Origin: an uncultured Collinsella sp. | GTDB lineage: Bacteria > Actinomycetota > Coriobacteriia > Coriobacteriales > Coriobacteriaceae | NCBI GenBank assembly: GCA_900556875.1 | Contig: USQQ01000024.1 | Span: 1 to 21,041 of the forward strand | Direction of reading: 5' to 3' | DNA: 21,041 nucleotides | Part shown: in pieces, positions 5,972 through 13,749 of the stretch | Layout of the letters: the number at the start of each line of letters is the position of its first letter | Position numbering within the stretch: the first letter of the stretch is position 1 | Made by a program: the position numbers and the translations under genes | The notes under the pieces: generated by a model | The model's input: only the letters and a program-made list of their open reading frames with translations | The model's database searches: none | Told to the model about the DNA's origin: nothing

Positions 5972-8425
5972 ATGCGGCATGTGCATATTCATGTGACGGG
6001 CATTGTGCAGGGCGTTGGCATGCGGCCATTTGTGTATCGCGAGGCTATGGCGCATGGCATCTGCGGCTGGGTGCTCAACGCGGGCGATGGCGTACACATC
6101 GAGGCGCATGCTTTGAGCGAGGCGCTCGACGAATTTGTCACCGCGCTGTCGGAGCACGCGCCGGCCGCAGCCCGCGTTGAGCATGTCGCTGTTGCAGACC
6201 TGGAGCCCGACGCTTGGGATGCCGACGATGAGCAGGTCTTTCGTATTGTAGCGTCACAGGATCAGACCGTGCACACGACGCTCATCTCCCCCGATATCGC
6301 CACCTGTGACGACTGCCTGCGCGAACTGTTCGACCCCGCCGACCGTCGCTATCACTACCCCTTTATCAACTGCACCAACTGCGGGCCGCGCTTTACCATC
6401 ATCCGGTCGCTGCCTTATGACCGAGCGGCCACGTCGATGGATTGCTTTCCTATGTGCCCCGAGTGCGCTGCAGAGTATGGCGACCCGCTTGACCGGCGCT
6501 TTCATGCGCAGCCCGATGCCTGCTTTGACTGCGGGCCACATATTACCTGGCGCGAGGCGGCGGGCGACATGGAGCTCGAGGGCTCGGGGGCGATGCCGGC
6601 CGTCGGCAGCACGCGCGAAACCAGCGATGCCATTATTGACCGCTGTGTCGAGCTGCTGGCCAGCGGCGGTATTGTCGCCATCAAGGGGCTGGGCGGATTC
6701 CATCTGGCCTGCAACGCCGCCAATGAGCAGGCGGTGGTCGAGCTGCGCCGTCGCAAGCGCCGCAGCAACAAGCCGCTTGCCGTTATGGTGCGCAGCCTTG
6801 CCGATACTGAACGCCTGTGCCATGTCGATGATGCCGAGCGCGACTTGCTGGCCGGCAGCATCCGCCCCATTGTGCTGCTGCGCCGCCGTGTTGTTGGCGA
6901 GGGAGATTCCCCCGACGGCCTTACACTCGCGCCATCCGTCGCGCACGATCTACCCGATCTCGGCGTCATGCTCCCCTATACACCGCTTCAGCATCTGCTG
7001 CTTGCAGCTGCCTCGTCGCATGGCATGCACGCGCTGGTCATGACCAGCGGAAACCTGAGCGAGGAACCTATCGAGACCGACGATGCCCTTGCATGGGAAC
7101 ATCTTGTTGCCGCCGGCATCGCCGACGCGCTACTTGGCAACGACCGTGCGATTCTCTCACGCTACGACGACTCCGTGGTACGTGTGGTCGACGGCACCGT
7201 CATGCCTGTGCGTCGCGCACGCGGATATGCGCCGCAACCGTTGTCGCTGCCGGCGCTCGACGGCACTGCACCCTGCGTGCTCGCCTGCGGGCCGCAGCAA
7301 AAAGCCACGATCGCGCTCACGCGCGAGGACGCCGACGGCCATGTGGCCTGTTTTGTGTCGCAGCATATCGGCGATGTCGAAAACGGCGCGACCTTCGATG
7401 CCTGGAGCGCCGCCCGCGCACGTCTAGAAAACCTCTTTGACCTGACGCCTGCCGCCCTGGCATGCGACATGCATCCCAACTATCTATCGAGCCAGTGGGC
7501 GCGTGAGCGGGCACGGGAGCACAGTCTGCCGCTAATCGAAATCCAGCATCATCATGCGCACATCGCGAGCGTAATGGCAGAGGCGATTGTCGCTGGCCGG
7601 ATTGCGCCTGATGCACGCCTCCTCGGTATTGCCTTCGATGGTACGGGTGCCGGCACCGACGGCACCATATGGGGCGGTGAGTTTCTTATCGCCGGCCTTG
7701 CCGATTTTGAACGCGCCGCGCACCTGCGCACCTGGGCGCTGCCAGGCGGAGCCACATCCGTGCGCGATGCCCGGCGCAATGCCTTTGCCCTGCTGAGCGA
7801 GCTCGGCCTGCTCGAGCATCCGGGTGCCGCGGGGCTATTGGGCACCCTCGACGAGCAAACACGCAGCGTGACAGCCACCATGATCGAGCGCGGCATCAAC
7901 AGCCCGCGTACCAGCAGCATGGGGCGTCTCTTTGATGCCGCGGCAGCGATTCTGGGCATCTGCGACAAGGCAACCTACGAAGGCGAACCCGCCATAGAAC
8001 TCGAAGCCGCCGCCTGGCGCGCGCTCGACGGTAAGACCGTTCGTCTCGACGGCAATCATACGGGCGTATTCACGTCTGCCGACGACTCCCCCATCTTGGA
8101 CCCCCAACCGCTCATCGAAGCTCTTCTGAATGGAATCGAGGCAGGCGCGCCGGCCGACAGGCTCGCGCTCGACTTCCATATCGCCATCGTGCGCTCTTCG
8201 GCACGAATCGCACGCGAAATCTGCGCGCGCGAAGGCCTCGATACCGTCGCGCTCTCGGGCGGTGTGTTCATGAACCGGCTTTTGCTTCAGCTCCTTACCC
8301 ACGAACTCAAAGACGCCGGTCTTGCCGTCTTGGTCCCCCACGCTGTACCCGCCAACGACGGCTGCATCGCCTACGGTCAGGCCGCCATCGCTCGCGCTCG
8401 CCTCGCGCAGACGGCGTTGCGATAG
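5972..8425 (+). CDS. hypF: Carbamoyltransferase HypF ([NiFe]-hydrogenase maturation)
   Basis: An 817-aa enzyme that uses carbamoyl phosphate and ATP to carbamoylate the C-terminal cysteine of HypE, the first step in making the cyanide ligands of [NiFe]-hydrogenase. All domains are present in the usual order. The acylphosphatase domain (about 1-90) has VQGVGMRPFVYRE. Two zinc-finger units carry CDDC (C112, C115), C134/C137, C162/C165 and C184/C187. The YrdC-like domain spans about 205-400 (KGLGGFHLACNA ... KRRSNKPLAVM), and the Kae1-like domain has HHHAH (526-530), AFDGTGAGTDGTIWGGE and ALSGGVFMNR. I chose the ATG at 5972, with GAGGGG eight bases upstream, over a longer TTG frame. Length is normal and there is no sign of decay. 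Confidence 0.97.
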   Translation: MRHVHIHVTGIVQGVGMRPFVYREAMAHGICGWVLNAGDGVHIEAHALSEALDEFVTALSEHAPAAARVEHVAVADLEPDAWDADDEQVFRIVASQDQTVHTTLISPDIATCDDCLRELFDPADRRYHYPFINCTNCGPRFTIIRSLPYDRAATSMDCFPMCPECAAEYGDPLDRRFHAQPDACFDCGPHITWREAAGDMELEGSGAMPAVGSTRETSDAIIDRCVELLASGGIVAIKGLGGFHLACNAANEQAVVELRRRKRRSNKPLAVMVRSLADTERLCHVDDAERDLLAGSIRPIVLLRRRVVGEGDSPDGLTLAPSVAHDLPDLGVMLPYTPLQHLLLAAASSHGMHALVMTSGNLSEEPIETDDALAWEHLVAAGIADALLGNDRAILSRYDDSVVRVVDGTVMPVRRARGYAPQPLSLPALDGTAPCVLACGPQQKATIALTREDADGHVACFVSQHIGDVENGATFDAWSAARARLENLFDLTPAALACDMHPNYLSSQWARERAREHSLPLIEIQHHHAHIASVMAEAIVAGRIAPDARLLGIAFDGTGAGTDGTIWGGEFLIAGLADFERAAHLRTWALPGGATSVRDARRNAFALLSELGLLEHPGAAGLLGTLDEQTRSVTATMIERGINSPRTSSMGRLFDAAAAILGICDKATYEGEPAIELEAAAWRALDGKTVRLDGNHTGVFTSADDSPILDPQPLIEALLNGIEAGAPADRLALDFHIAIVRSSARIAREICAREGLDTVALSGGVFMNRLLLQLLTHELKDAGLAVLVPHAVPANDGCIAYGQAAIARARLAQTALR

Positions 8426-8471
8426 GCTGTTTTGCCAGCCTGCGCGCCGCCGTCTCACAGGTGTAACGCGT

Positions 8472-8500
8472 TTGCTCGTGACTCCCGCGAGCGCTACCAT
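8472..8500 (+). promoter_or_regulatory. Candidate promoter for hypCDE
   Basis: TTGCTC (8472-8477) and TACCAT (8495-8500) are separated by 17 bases and lie 57 bases before hypC. The 131-base gap after hypF makes a separate promoter plausible. No palindrome resembling the known NikR operator is visible here. Confidence 0.4.
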
Positions 8501-8556
8501 CAACTGATGGGTAATTAGGCGCCTATCCAGCGCAAAACGTATAAAAGGGGAACATT

Positions 8557-8817
8557 ATGTGCCTTGCCGTTCCCGGTAAAGTGGTCAAACGCGACGACGA
8601 CCTTAAGGCGACCGTCGACATGATGGGCATCGAGCGCCCCGTTTCGCTGCGCCTCGTGCCGACGGCACAGGTAGGCGACTATATTCTCGTGCACGCCGGC
8701 TTTGGCATTCAGATTGTCGACGAGCAGGAAGCCCAAGAGACACTCGAGCTCGTCAATACCATGACCGAGCTGGCCAAAGAGGACCAACTCGCCACCAACC
8801 CAGCCGAGGCATACTAG
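8557..8817 (+). CDS. hypC: Hydrogenase maturation chaperone HypC
   Basis: An 86-aa member of the HypC/HybG family, recognised by the invariant N-terminus MCLAVPGKV, whose C2 binds iron and contacts the hydrogenase large-subunit precursor. HypC forms the complex with HypD on which the Fe(CN)2CO group is assembled and then delivers it. The SD AAAAGGGG precedes the ATG. The stop TAG overlaps the GTG start of hypD by one base, so translation of the two partners is coupled, matching their 1:1 complex. Confidence 0.96.
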   Translation: MCLAVPGKVVKRDDDLKATVDMMGIERPVSLRLVPTAQVGDYILVHAGFGIQIVDEQEAQETLELVNTMTELAKEDQLATNPAEAY

Positions 8818-9929
8818 TGGCGGCGGCGCAGCCGGTTCGCTCCGGTATCGACTTTTCGGCATTTCGCGACCCCAAGCTGGCCCGCGAGCTCATCGATCGT
8901 ATTCATGAGCTTGTCGGCAACCGCAGCATCAACCTTATGGAAGTCTGCGGTACGCATACCGTGAGCATTGGCCGCTATGGCTTTCGCTCCATTATGCCGA
9001 CGGGGCTCAAACTGCTAAGCGGCCCGGGGTGCCCCGTTTGCGTCACCGCCAACCGCGACATCGATCACGCAATCGCGCTTTCCAACATGGACGGCGCCAT
9101 CATCACCACCTTTGGCGACATGATGCGCGTGCCCGGATCGTCCACCTCGCTTGCCGCGCAAAAGGCGGCGGGGCGCGACATCCGCATCGTCTACTCTCCG
9201 CTCGACGCACTCGACATTGCCGAGCAAAATCCCGAACGCCCGGTCATCTTTATGGGCGTCGGCTTTGAGACCACAACGCCCACCATTGCCGCCGCTATCC
9301 TGGAGGCCGACGCGCGCGGGCTCCAGAACTTCTCGGTCTACTGTGCTCACAAGACCACGCCGCCGGCTCTGCGTGCGATCTCCAACGACCCCGAGACCGC
9401 CATCGACGGCTTTATCCTGCCTGGTCACGTCGCTACCATCACAGGCCTGGCACCCTTTGGGTTTTTGGTCGATGAGTTCGAGACCCCCGGCGTAGTCACC
9501 GGGTTTGAGCCGGTCGATATCTTGCAGGGCATCTGCATGCTGGTCCAGATGATTGTCGAGCACAGGCCCGCAATCGACAACGCCTACCGCCGTGGCGTCA
9601 ATGCAGACGGCAATCCCGTAGCGCGCCAGCTGGTCGAGCAGGTGTTTGAGCCATGCGACACCACGTGGCGCGGGCTGGGGCCGATTGCGGCTTCGGGTCT
9701 TTCCATCCGACCCGAATTCGCGCGCTTTGATGCCGGCGCCCGCTTTGACGTGCCCGTTGAGGCGACGGTCGAGCCACGCGGGTGCCGCTGCGGCGACGTG
9801 CTTCGCGGAGCCATCACACCGAGCGACTGCCCGCTGTTCGGCCACGCATGTACGCCCGAACACCCCGTCGGCCCCTGCATGGTGAGCTCCGAAGGCAGCT
9901 GCGCGGCGTACTTTAGATACCGCGACTAG
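8817..9929 (+). CDS. hypD: Hydrogenase maturation factor HypD
   Basis: A 370-aa iron-sulfur scaffold on which iron receives its cyanide and CO ligands, working with HypC and HypE. The conserved cysteines are in place: MEVCGTHT (C44) and GPGCPVC (C72, C75) for iron binding and redox chemistry. The C-terminal [4Fe-4S] ligands fall in GCRCGD, DCPLFGHAC and GPCMVSSEGSC. GHVATITG and FMGVGFETTTP are also family hallmarks. The start is a GTG that overlaps the hypC stop (sequence TAGTG), with no strong SD of its own, so it relies on coupling. Length matches the family. Confidence 0.97.
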   Translation: MAAAQPVRSGIDFSAFRDPKLARELIDRIHELVGNRSINLMEVCGTHTVSIGRYGFRSIMPTGLKLLSGPGCPVCVTANRDIDHAIALSNMDGAIITTFGDMMRVPGSSTSLAAQKAAGRDIRIVYSPLDALDIAEQNPERPVIFMGVGFETTTPTIAAAILEADARGLQNFSVYCAHKTTPPALRAISNDPETAIDGFILPGHVATITGLAPFGFLVDEFETPGVVTGFEPVDILQGICMLVQMIVEHRPAIDNAYRRGVNADGNPVARQLVEQVFEPCDTTWRGLGPIAASGLSIRPEFARFDAGARFDVPVEATVEPRGCRCGDVLRGAITPSDCPLFGHACTPEHPVGPCMVSSEGSCAAYFRYRD

Positions 9930-9977
9930 CCCGGACGCCCCCGCGTACCGGCACCACCCACGATTGGAGTTTTCGAT

Positions 9978-11012
9978 ATGTCCCGTACTGCCACCGATAG
10001 CACTGTCCTGCTGGGCCACGGCTCCGGCGGCCAGATGATGAAGCGCATTATCGATGAGGTCTTTCTGGATGCCTTTGGGTCGCCCGAGCTGCTTGCGGGC
10101 AACGATGCCGGTGTCGCCGCACTGCCCGCAAGCGGGCGAATCGCCATGTCGACCGACAGCTTTGTGGTAACGCCGCAGTTCTTCCCCGGCGGCAATATCG
10201 GCCGACTCGCCGTATGCGGAACCGTCAACGACGTCGCGACCTCGGGCGCTAACGTGCGCTACCTCTCATGCGGCTTTATCCTCGAAGAGGGCTATCCCAT
10301 GGACAAGCTGCGCCAGATTGTGCAGACCATGGCCGAAACGGCGCGCGAGGCGGGCGTGTCCATAATCACCGGCGACACCAAGGTGGTCGAGCGCGGCGGG
10401 GCCGACGGCGTCTATATCAATACCGCCGGCGTGGGCGAGGTGCCCACGGGCGTGGCACTCAGCGGCGCAAACTGTCGGCCCGGCGATGTCATCCTGGTGT
10501 CGGGTACGCTAGGCGACCACGGCATCGCCATCATGAGCCAGCGCGAGGGCTTGGCGTTTTCGAGCAACATCGAAAGCGACGCTGCGCCGCTCAATCATCT
10601 GATTGCCGACGTGCTCGCCGCCGCCCCCGACACCCGCTGCTTCCGCGACCCCACGCGCGGCGGCCTGGCATCCACGCTCAACGAGTTTGCCCAGGCCAGC
10701 GGCGTTGCCATGGAGATCGACGAGGATGCCGTGCCCGTGCGCCCCGACGTGCAGGCGGCATGTGAGATGCTCGGCTACGATGTGCTGCAGGTGGCAAACG
10801 AGGGCAAGATGGTTGCCGTGGTGCCGGCCGAGCAAGCCGATGCCGCGCTGGCAGCCATGCGCGCCGCCCGCTACGGCGAGAACGCCGCCATCATCGGTCG
10901 CGTGCTGCCACTTGCCGAGGGCGCCCGTCCCGCCGTGCGCGTACGCACCGGCTGGGGCTCGACCCGTATCCTCGACATGCTTGTGGGAGAACAACTGCCG
11001 AGGATTTGCTAA
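9978..11012 (+). CDS. hypE: Hydrogenase maturation protein HypE
   Basis: A 344-aa PurM/AIR-synthase-like ATPase that dehydrates the thiocarbamate placed by HypF on its last cysteine to a thiocyanate, then donates the cyanide to the HypC-HypD complex. The sequence begins with the ATP-binding half (LLGHGSGGQMMKRIIDE, GNDAGV, STDSFVV, GTVNDVATSGA) and ends with the diagnostic PRIC, whose C344 is the acceptor. GGAG nine bases before the ATG supports the start. It follows hypD by 48 bases and is the last hyp gene here. HypA and HypB, which insert nickel, must be encoded elsewhere. Confidence 0.97.
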   Translation: MSRTATDSTVLLGHGSGGQMMKRIIDEVFLDAFGSPELLAGNDAGVAALPASGRIAMSTDSFVVTPQFFPGGNIGRLAVCGTVNDVATSGANVRYLSCGFILEEGYPMDKLRQIVQTMAETAREAGVSIITGDTKVVERGGADGVYINTAGVGEVPTGVALSGANCRPGDVILVSGTLGDHGIAIMSQREGLAFSSNIESDAAPLNHLIADVLAAAPDTRCFRDPTRGGLASTLNEFAQASGVAMEIDEDAVPVRPDVQAACEMLGYDVLQVANEGKMVAVVPAEQADAALAAMRAARYGENAAIIGRVLPLAEGARPAVRVRTGWGSTRILDMLVGEQLPRIC

Positions 11013-11117
11013 CGACAAAGGCTCAGGGCTATTAAAGATATTCAGATTCCAAACATGCCCGGCACGCATGCCCAGTATCATGGGGTGCGTTTTACAACTC
11101 AAGCGGCAGGAGCACCC

Positions 11118-11786
11118 ATGGCAGCAGCTTTTTCCCATGTGATCTTTGATCTGGATGGCACCATCCTCAACACGCTCGAGGACCTGGCGGCCGCCAGCAA
11201 CCATACCTGCGAGATGCACGGCTGGCCCACGTTTGCCGTAGACGAGTACCGCTACAAGGTGGGAAACGGCATGCTCAAGCTGGTCGAGCGCTTTATGCCC
11301 GCCGAGTACGCGGGCGACGGCCGTATGTTTGAGCAGACGCTTGCCGAGTTTAGGGCCTATTACGGCGAGCACAAGGAGGACCACACCTCACCCTACGCCG
11401 GCACGATTGAGATGCTCGACCGTCTGCGCACAGCGGGCGTTCAGCTTGCCGTGCTCACCAACAAGGATCATATTTCGGCAGCCCCGCTTATCGAGAAATA
11501 CTTTGGCCCCGATCGCTTTGCGCTGGTACAGGGCCGTGTGGGCGCATTTCCGCCCAAGCCCGAGGCACCCGTCACGTTGCATGTGATGAAAGAGCTGGGC
11601 GCCGATCCGGCAACCACGCTCTATGTGGGCGATTCGAATGTCGATGTTCTGACCGGCCACAACGCCGGCCTTAAGAGCGCGGGCGTCAGCTGGGGCTTCC
11701 GCGGCCGCGCAGAGCTGGAAGCCGCCGGCGCCGACTACGTGGTAGATACGCAGGACGAACTCGCCGAGCTAATCTTGGGCGAGTAG
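11118..11786 (+). CDS. HAD-family phosphatase, phosphoglycolate-phosphatase-like
   Basis: A 222-aa cytoplasmic hydrolase with all four haloacid-dehalogenase motifs: FDLDGT (nucleophile D11, acid D13), VLTNKD (motif II), PKPEAP with the motif III lysine, and VGDSNVDV (motif IV). The alpha-helical C1 cap between motifs I and II (about 17-85) puts it in the Gph/PGMB branch. The substrate may be 2-phosphoglycolate or another small phosphate ester; it cannot be fixed from sequence. AGGAG six bases upstream sets the start at 11118, discarding 21 residues of a longer frame. It follows hypE by about 105 bases and is probably unrelated to hydrogenase. The large palindrome at 11828 may end its transcript. 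Confidence 0.88.
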   Translation: MAAAFSHVIFDLDGTILNTLEDLAAASNHTCEMHGWPTFAVDEYRYKVGNGMLKLVERFMPAEYAGDGRMFEQTLAEFRAYYGEHKEDHTSPYAGTIEMLDRLRTAGVQLAVLTNKDHISAAPLIEKYFGPDRFALVQGRVGAFPPKPEAPVTLHVMKELGADPATTLYVGDSNVDVLTGHNAGLKSAGVSWGFRGRAELEAAGADYVVDTQDELAELILGE

Positions 11787-11827
11787 CGAGCGACACCGCT
11801 TAACGCAGCTGCGACAATTCTTCCACG

Positions 11828-12000
11828 CGGAAAGTGCATCCCGTTTTGGAGCTCCGAAATGGGATGCACTTTCCGTTTGAGGCGCGTCGGGGAAACCGTA
11901 TCCCGTTTCAGAGCAATATTCCGGGTCGCGGTTTCCGCAACCCGCCCCATCCGGAAACCGCGACCCGGAATTCGGCCAAAAAACCGGGTCGCATTTTCCC
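11828..12000. repeat. Array of six alternating ~24-bp palindromic units
   Basis: Units of the form GGAAA-N4-NNCCCG... alternate in orientation: 11828-11851 (+), 11852-11875 (-), 11890-11913 (+), 11914-11937 (-), 11952-11975 (+), 11976-12000 (-). The first pair is a 48-bp palindrome with no loop, 22 of 24 positions Watson-Crick and two G-T. Units 4 and 5 share a perfect 20-bp arm (11918-11937 and 11952-11971, loop of 14). Unit centres vary (GTGCATCCC, CCGTATCCC, CCGCGACCC, ATGCGACCC) while the GGAAA edge is kept. It is most like a REP/BIME-type intergenic repeat and could also terminate the preceding phosphatase transcript. Confidence 0.8.
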
Positions 12001-12025
12001 GAGCATTTGATACGGCGTTGATACA

Positions 12026-12073
12026 AGGAGTGTCCCCAACTGCCGGCAGAAAAGGAACGTCCCCAAGTGCCGC
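12026..12073. repeat. Tandem GTCCCCAA-type repeat, dispersed copy 1
   Basis: AGGAGTGTCCCCAACTGCCG is followed 27 bases on by a second GTCCCCAAGTGCCG. The first 25 bases match 20186-20210 at 22 positions. The middle (GGAACGTCCCCAA) also matches the arms of the palindrome at 20132-20175. This is therefore a repeat family with at least two loci in the window, and this copy appears uninterrupted. Confidence 0.7.
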
Positions 12074-12119
12074 CTCAATGACTACCATGGCAACGCCGCA
12101 GGTAGAGGACGGGCAGCGA

Positions 12120-12219
12120 GCGGGCACCAGTGCGAACAAATTGGCATGAAAAGAGGACGGTATAGACCTTCTGGTCATGCCGTCCTCTTTGAATGACAAG
12201 TTGTCGCTCTGGTGCCCGC
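12120..12219. repeat. 100-nt imperfect palindrome
   Basis: The outer arm GCGGGCACCAG (12120-12130) pairs with CTGGTGCCCGC (12209-12219). After several partly paired segments (GCGA..CAA with TTGTCGC), the inner arm AAAGAGGACGG pairs with CCGTCCTCTTT around GACC-TTCT-GGTC. In all about 40 bp pair over a 100-nt span. It encodes no plausible protein and is too long for an ordinary terminator, though the inner hairpin followed by TTTGAAT could stop transcription. Confidence 0.75.
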
Positions 12220-12232
12220 GCAGCGTCGGGCA

Positions 12233-12260
12233 GTTACGGCGTTTGGTAAAACGCCGTAAC
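12233..12260 (-). terminator. Strong hairpin after the lipoprotein gene
   Basis: Perfect 12-bp stem GTTACGGCGTTT/AAACGCCGTAAC with a 4-nt loop, 19 bases past the lipoprotein stop on the minus strand. It lacks a T-run, so it may stabilise the mRNA end rather than terminate alone. Confidence 0.45.
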
Positions 12261-12279
12261 GAACTACCGCGTAACTCCC

Positions 12280-12837
12280 CTAGCTCATCATCGCATTCAT
12301 CATCTCGGTGGTTGCGGAATCGTCAGCAGACCACTCGCCATCGTCATTGGCGGTGTACTTGAAGGTAACCTTGGTGTCCTTGGTCTTAGCGGCCTTGGTC
12401 ACGTCGACCATGACCTGGCCGGCCATCTTGTACAGGTCGTCCTCGGAAGGCATCGTATCGAGCGCCGCGATCTTCTCCTGATACTGGGTGGCGAAATCTT
12501 CAACGATCTTGTTCATGGACTTGCAGGTAATGGTGACATCGGCAGTCGCGGTGCCCTTGTCCTCGTCGACCGTCACATCGCCGATCTTGTAGTCAAAACC
12601 CTCGAGATAGCTCTTGGCGTACTCCTTGGGATCGATGCCCAGCTGCTCGAACTCGTCGCCCGAGGCCTCTTCCAGGCCGGCGAGGAAGTCGTCGCCGCCG
12701 TTCTTGACCTCGTCAAACTGCGTCGTAAGATCCTCGGTGATGAGCTCCTCAACCGAAGGACCTCCGCAGCCGGAAAGCACAACCACGCACGCGACCAGAA
12801 CAGCCATCAGGGGCGCAAGCAGCAGCTTCTTCTTCAT
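12280..12837 (-). CDS. Secreted lipoprotein of unknown function
   Basis: A 185-aa protein with a clear lipoprotein signal peptide: MKKK, a hydrophobic stretch, then LSGC with the lipidated cysteine C24. The mature part is acidic and helix-rich at first (VEELITEDLTTQFDEVKNGG), then has a strand pattern (YKIGDVTVDEDKGTATADV) like small extracellular domains of the NTF2/DUF4878 or DUF5105 kind; I cannot confirm a family. GGAGG eight bases upstream fixes the start at 12837. It should be anchored outside the cytoplasmic membrane. It has its own likely promoter (12901-12930) and lies behind the EIIA terminator, so it is probably transcribed alone. Confidence 0.88.
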   Translation of the reverse strand: MKKKLLLAPLMAVLVACVVVLSGCGGPSVEELITEDLTTQFDEVKNGGDDFLAGLEEASGDEFEQLGIDPKEYAKSYLEGFDYKIGDVTVDEDKGTATADVTITCKSMNKIVEDFATQYQEKIAALDTMPSEDDLYKMAGQVMVDVTKAAKTKDTKVTFKYTANDDGEWSADDSATTEMMNAMMS

Positions 12838-12900
12838 GACATTCCTCCCAACAAGCGGCACCGCGCTTCCCGACGCGGTGCGCGTCGTAACAATAAGGCC

Positions 12901-12930
12901 ATACTAGCCGATAACGAACACCCCCGGCAA
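12901..12930 (-). promoter_or_regulatory. Candidate promoter for the lipoprotein gene
   Basis: On the minus strand TTGCCG (12925-12930) and TAGTAT (12901-12906) are 18 bases apart. The leader is about 55 nt and includes a GC-rich inverted repeat before the SD. Confidence 0.45.
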
Positions 12931-13016
12931 AGCAAAGGCGCAGTCGGCTCGATTTAACGTCCGAACGGTTTACCGGTCCGCCCAACGCGCAATAAAACGT
13001 TCCGCCGCATTGCAAT

Positions 13017-13047
13017 AAAAAAGGGCGGCCGGATAACCCGACCACCC
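13017..13047 (-). terminator. Intrinsic terminator of the EIIA gene
   Basis: On the minus strand a 10-bp stem GGGTGGTCGG/CCGGCCGCCC (two G-T pairs) with a 5-nt loop is followed by six Ts, 25 bases past the EIIA stop. Confidence 0.85.
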
Positions 13048-13072
13048 CAAAACACCCTTATGTTGCCGCAGA

Positions 13073-13609
13073 CTACTTGCGGACGACCTTGACGATGGCA
13101 TCGCCAGCGGAGACAGCGGAGTCAGCCTCGACGGCGAGCTCGACGTCGGCGAACTCGGCGGTGTTGGACACAGCCACGACGACGCAGTCCTTGTAGCCGG
13201 CAGCGGCGATCTTGGCGCGGTCGATCTTGAGCATGGGCTGGCCAGCCTTAACGACATCGTCGGCCTTGACGAAGCCCTCGAAGCCGTCGCCGTTCATGTT
13301 GACGGTATCGACGCCAACGTGCACCAGAACCTCGATGCCGCTATCGGACTGCAGGCCCACGGCGTGACCCATGGTGACGGTCACCTTGCCGTCGCAGGGA
13401 GCGTAGACCAGATCGTCCTCGGGCCACACGGCGCAGCCCTTGCCCAGGACCTCGCCGCCAAAGACGGGATCGGGCACATCGGCCATCTTGATGACCTTGC
13501 CCTTGACGGGCGAGCACAGCACGTCGGCGCCGGCAGAAGCAGAGATGGAGGACGGAGCAGCGGCAGTCGCGGGCTCAGCCTTCTTCTTGAACATGTCAAA
13601 CAGACCCAT
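13073..13609 (-). CDS. crr: PTS glucose-type EIIA domain protein
   Basis: A 178-aa single-domain phosphocarrier of the sugar phosphotransferase system. It takes a phosphate from HPr and passes it to an EIIB, and in many bacteria also reports sugar flux. After a short linker (MGLFDMFKKKAEPATAAAPS) come SPVKGKVIKMADVPDPVF, the auxiliary histidine H82 (MGHAVGL) and the phosphorylated histidine H97 in VLVHVGVDTV. GAGGAG before the ATG at 13609 fixes the start and removes a spurious 44-residue extension. No EIIB or EIIC is in the window, so it must serve a permease elsewhere. It lies 140 bases after the GH1 gene and has its own good promoter. Confidence 0.93.
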   Translation of the reverse strand: MGLFDMFKKKAEPATAAAPSSISASAGADVLCSPVKGKVIKMADVPDPVFGGEVLGKGCAVWPEDDLVYAPCDGKVTVTMGHAVGLQSDSGIEVLVHVGVDTVNMNGDGFEGFVKADDVVKAGQPMLKIDRAKIAAAGYKDCVVVAVSNTAEFADVELAVEADSAVSAGDAIVKVVRK

Positions 13610-13658
13610 ACGTTTTCTCCTCTTGATTAAGCGCAACGTTGTGCGCATGCCTATGGTG

Positions 13659-13687
13659 ATTATAGTGCCAAATGGTTCAAATGCTAA
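13659..13687 (-). promoter_or_regulatory. Promoter of the EIIA gene
   Basis: Minus strand: -35 TTAGCA (13682-13687), 17-base spacer, perfect -10 TATAAT (13659-13664). A hairpin centred on CTCG/CGAG (13691-13715) lies just upstream, between the GH1 stop and this promoter. It may end the GH1 transcript. Confidence 0.65.
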
Positions 13688-13749
13688 GGTGGGGACTCGA
13701 ATCGCGAGCCCATCCCAACGCTTTTCCCCGGTGGCACTCATATTGTCGA

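Noticed and set aside
11828..12219. CRISPR array
   Set aside because: The repeats alternate orientation, have no uniform spacers and differ in sequence, and no cas gene is present.
11787..12279. Short reading frames in the repeat region
   Set aside because: Several frames of 60-150 codons exist on both strands, but they follow the palindromes, lack ribosome-binding sites and resemble no family.
13681..13730. tRNA-like string (ATTCGAGTCC on the minus strand resembles a T-loop)
   Set aside because: No acceptor stem, anticodon arm or CCA context can be assembled around it. It is better explained as the hairpin between the GH1 stop and the EIIA promoter.
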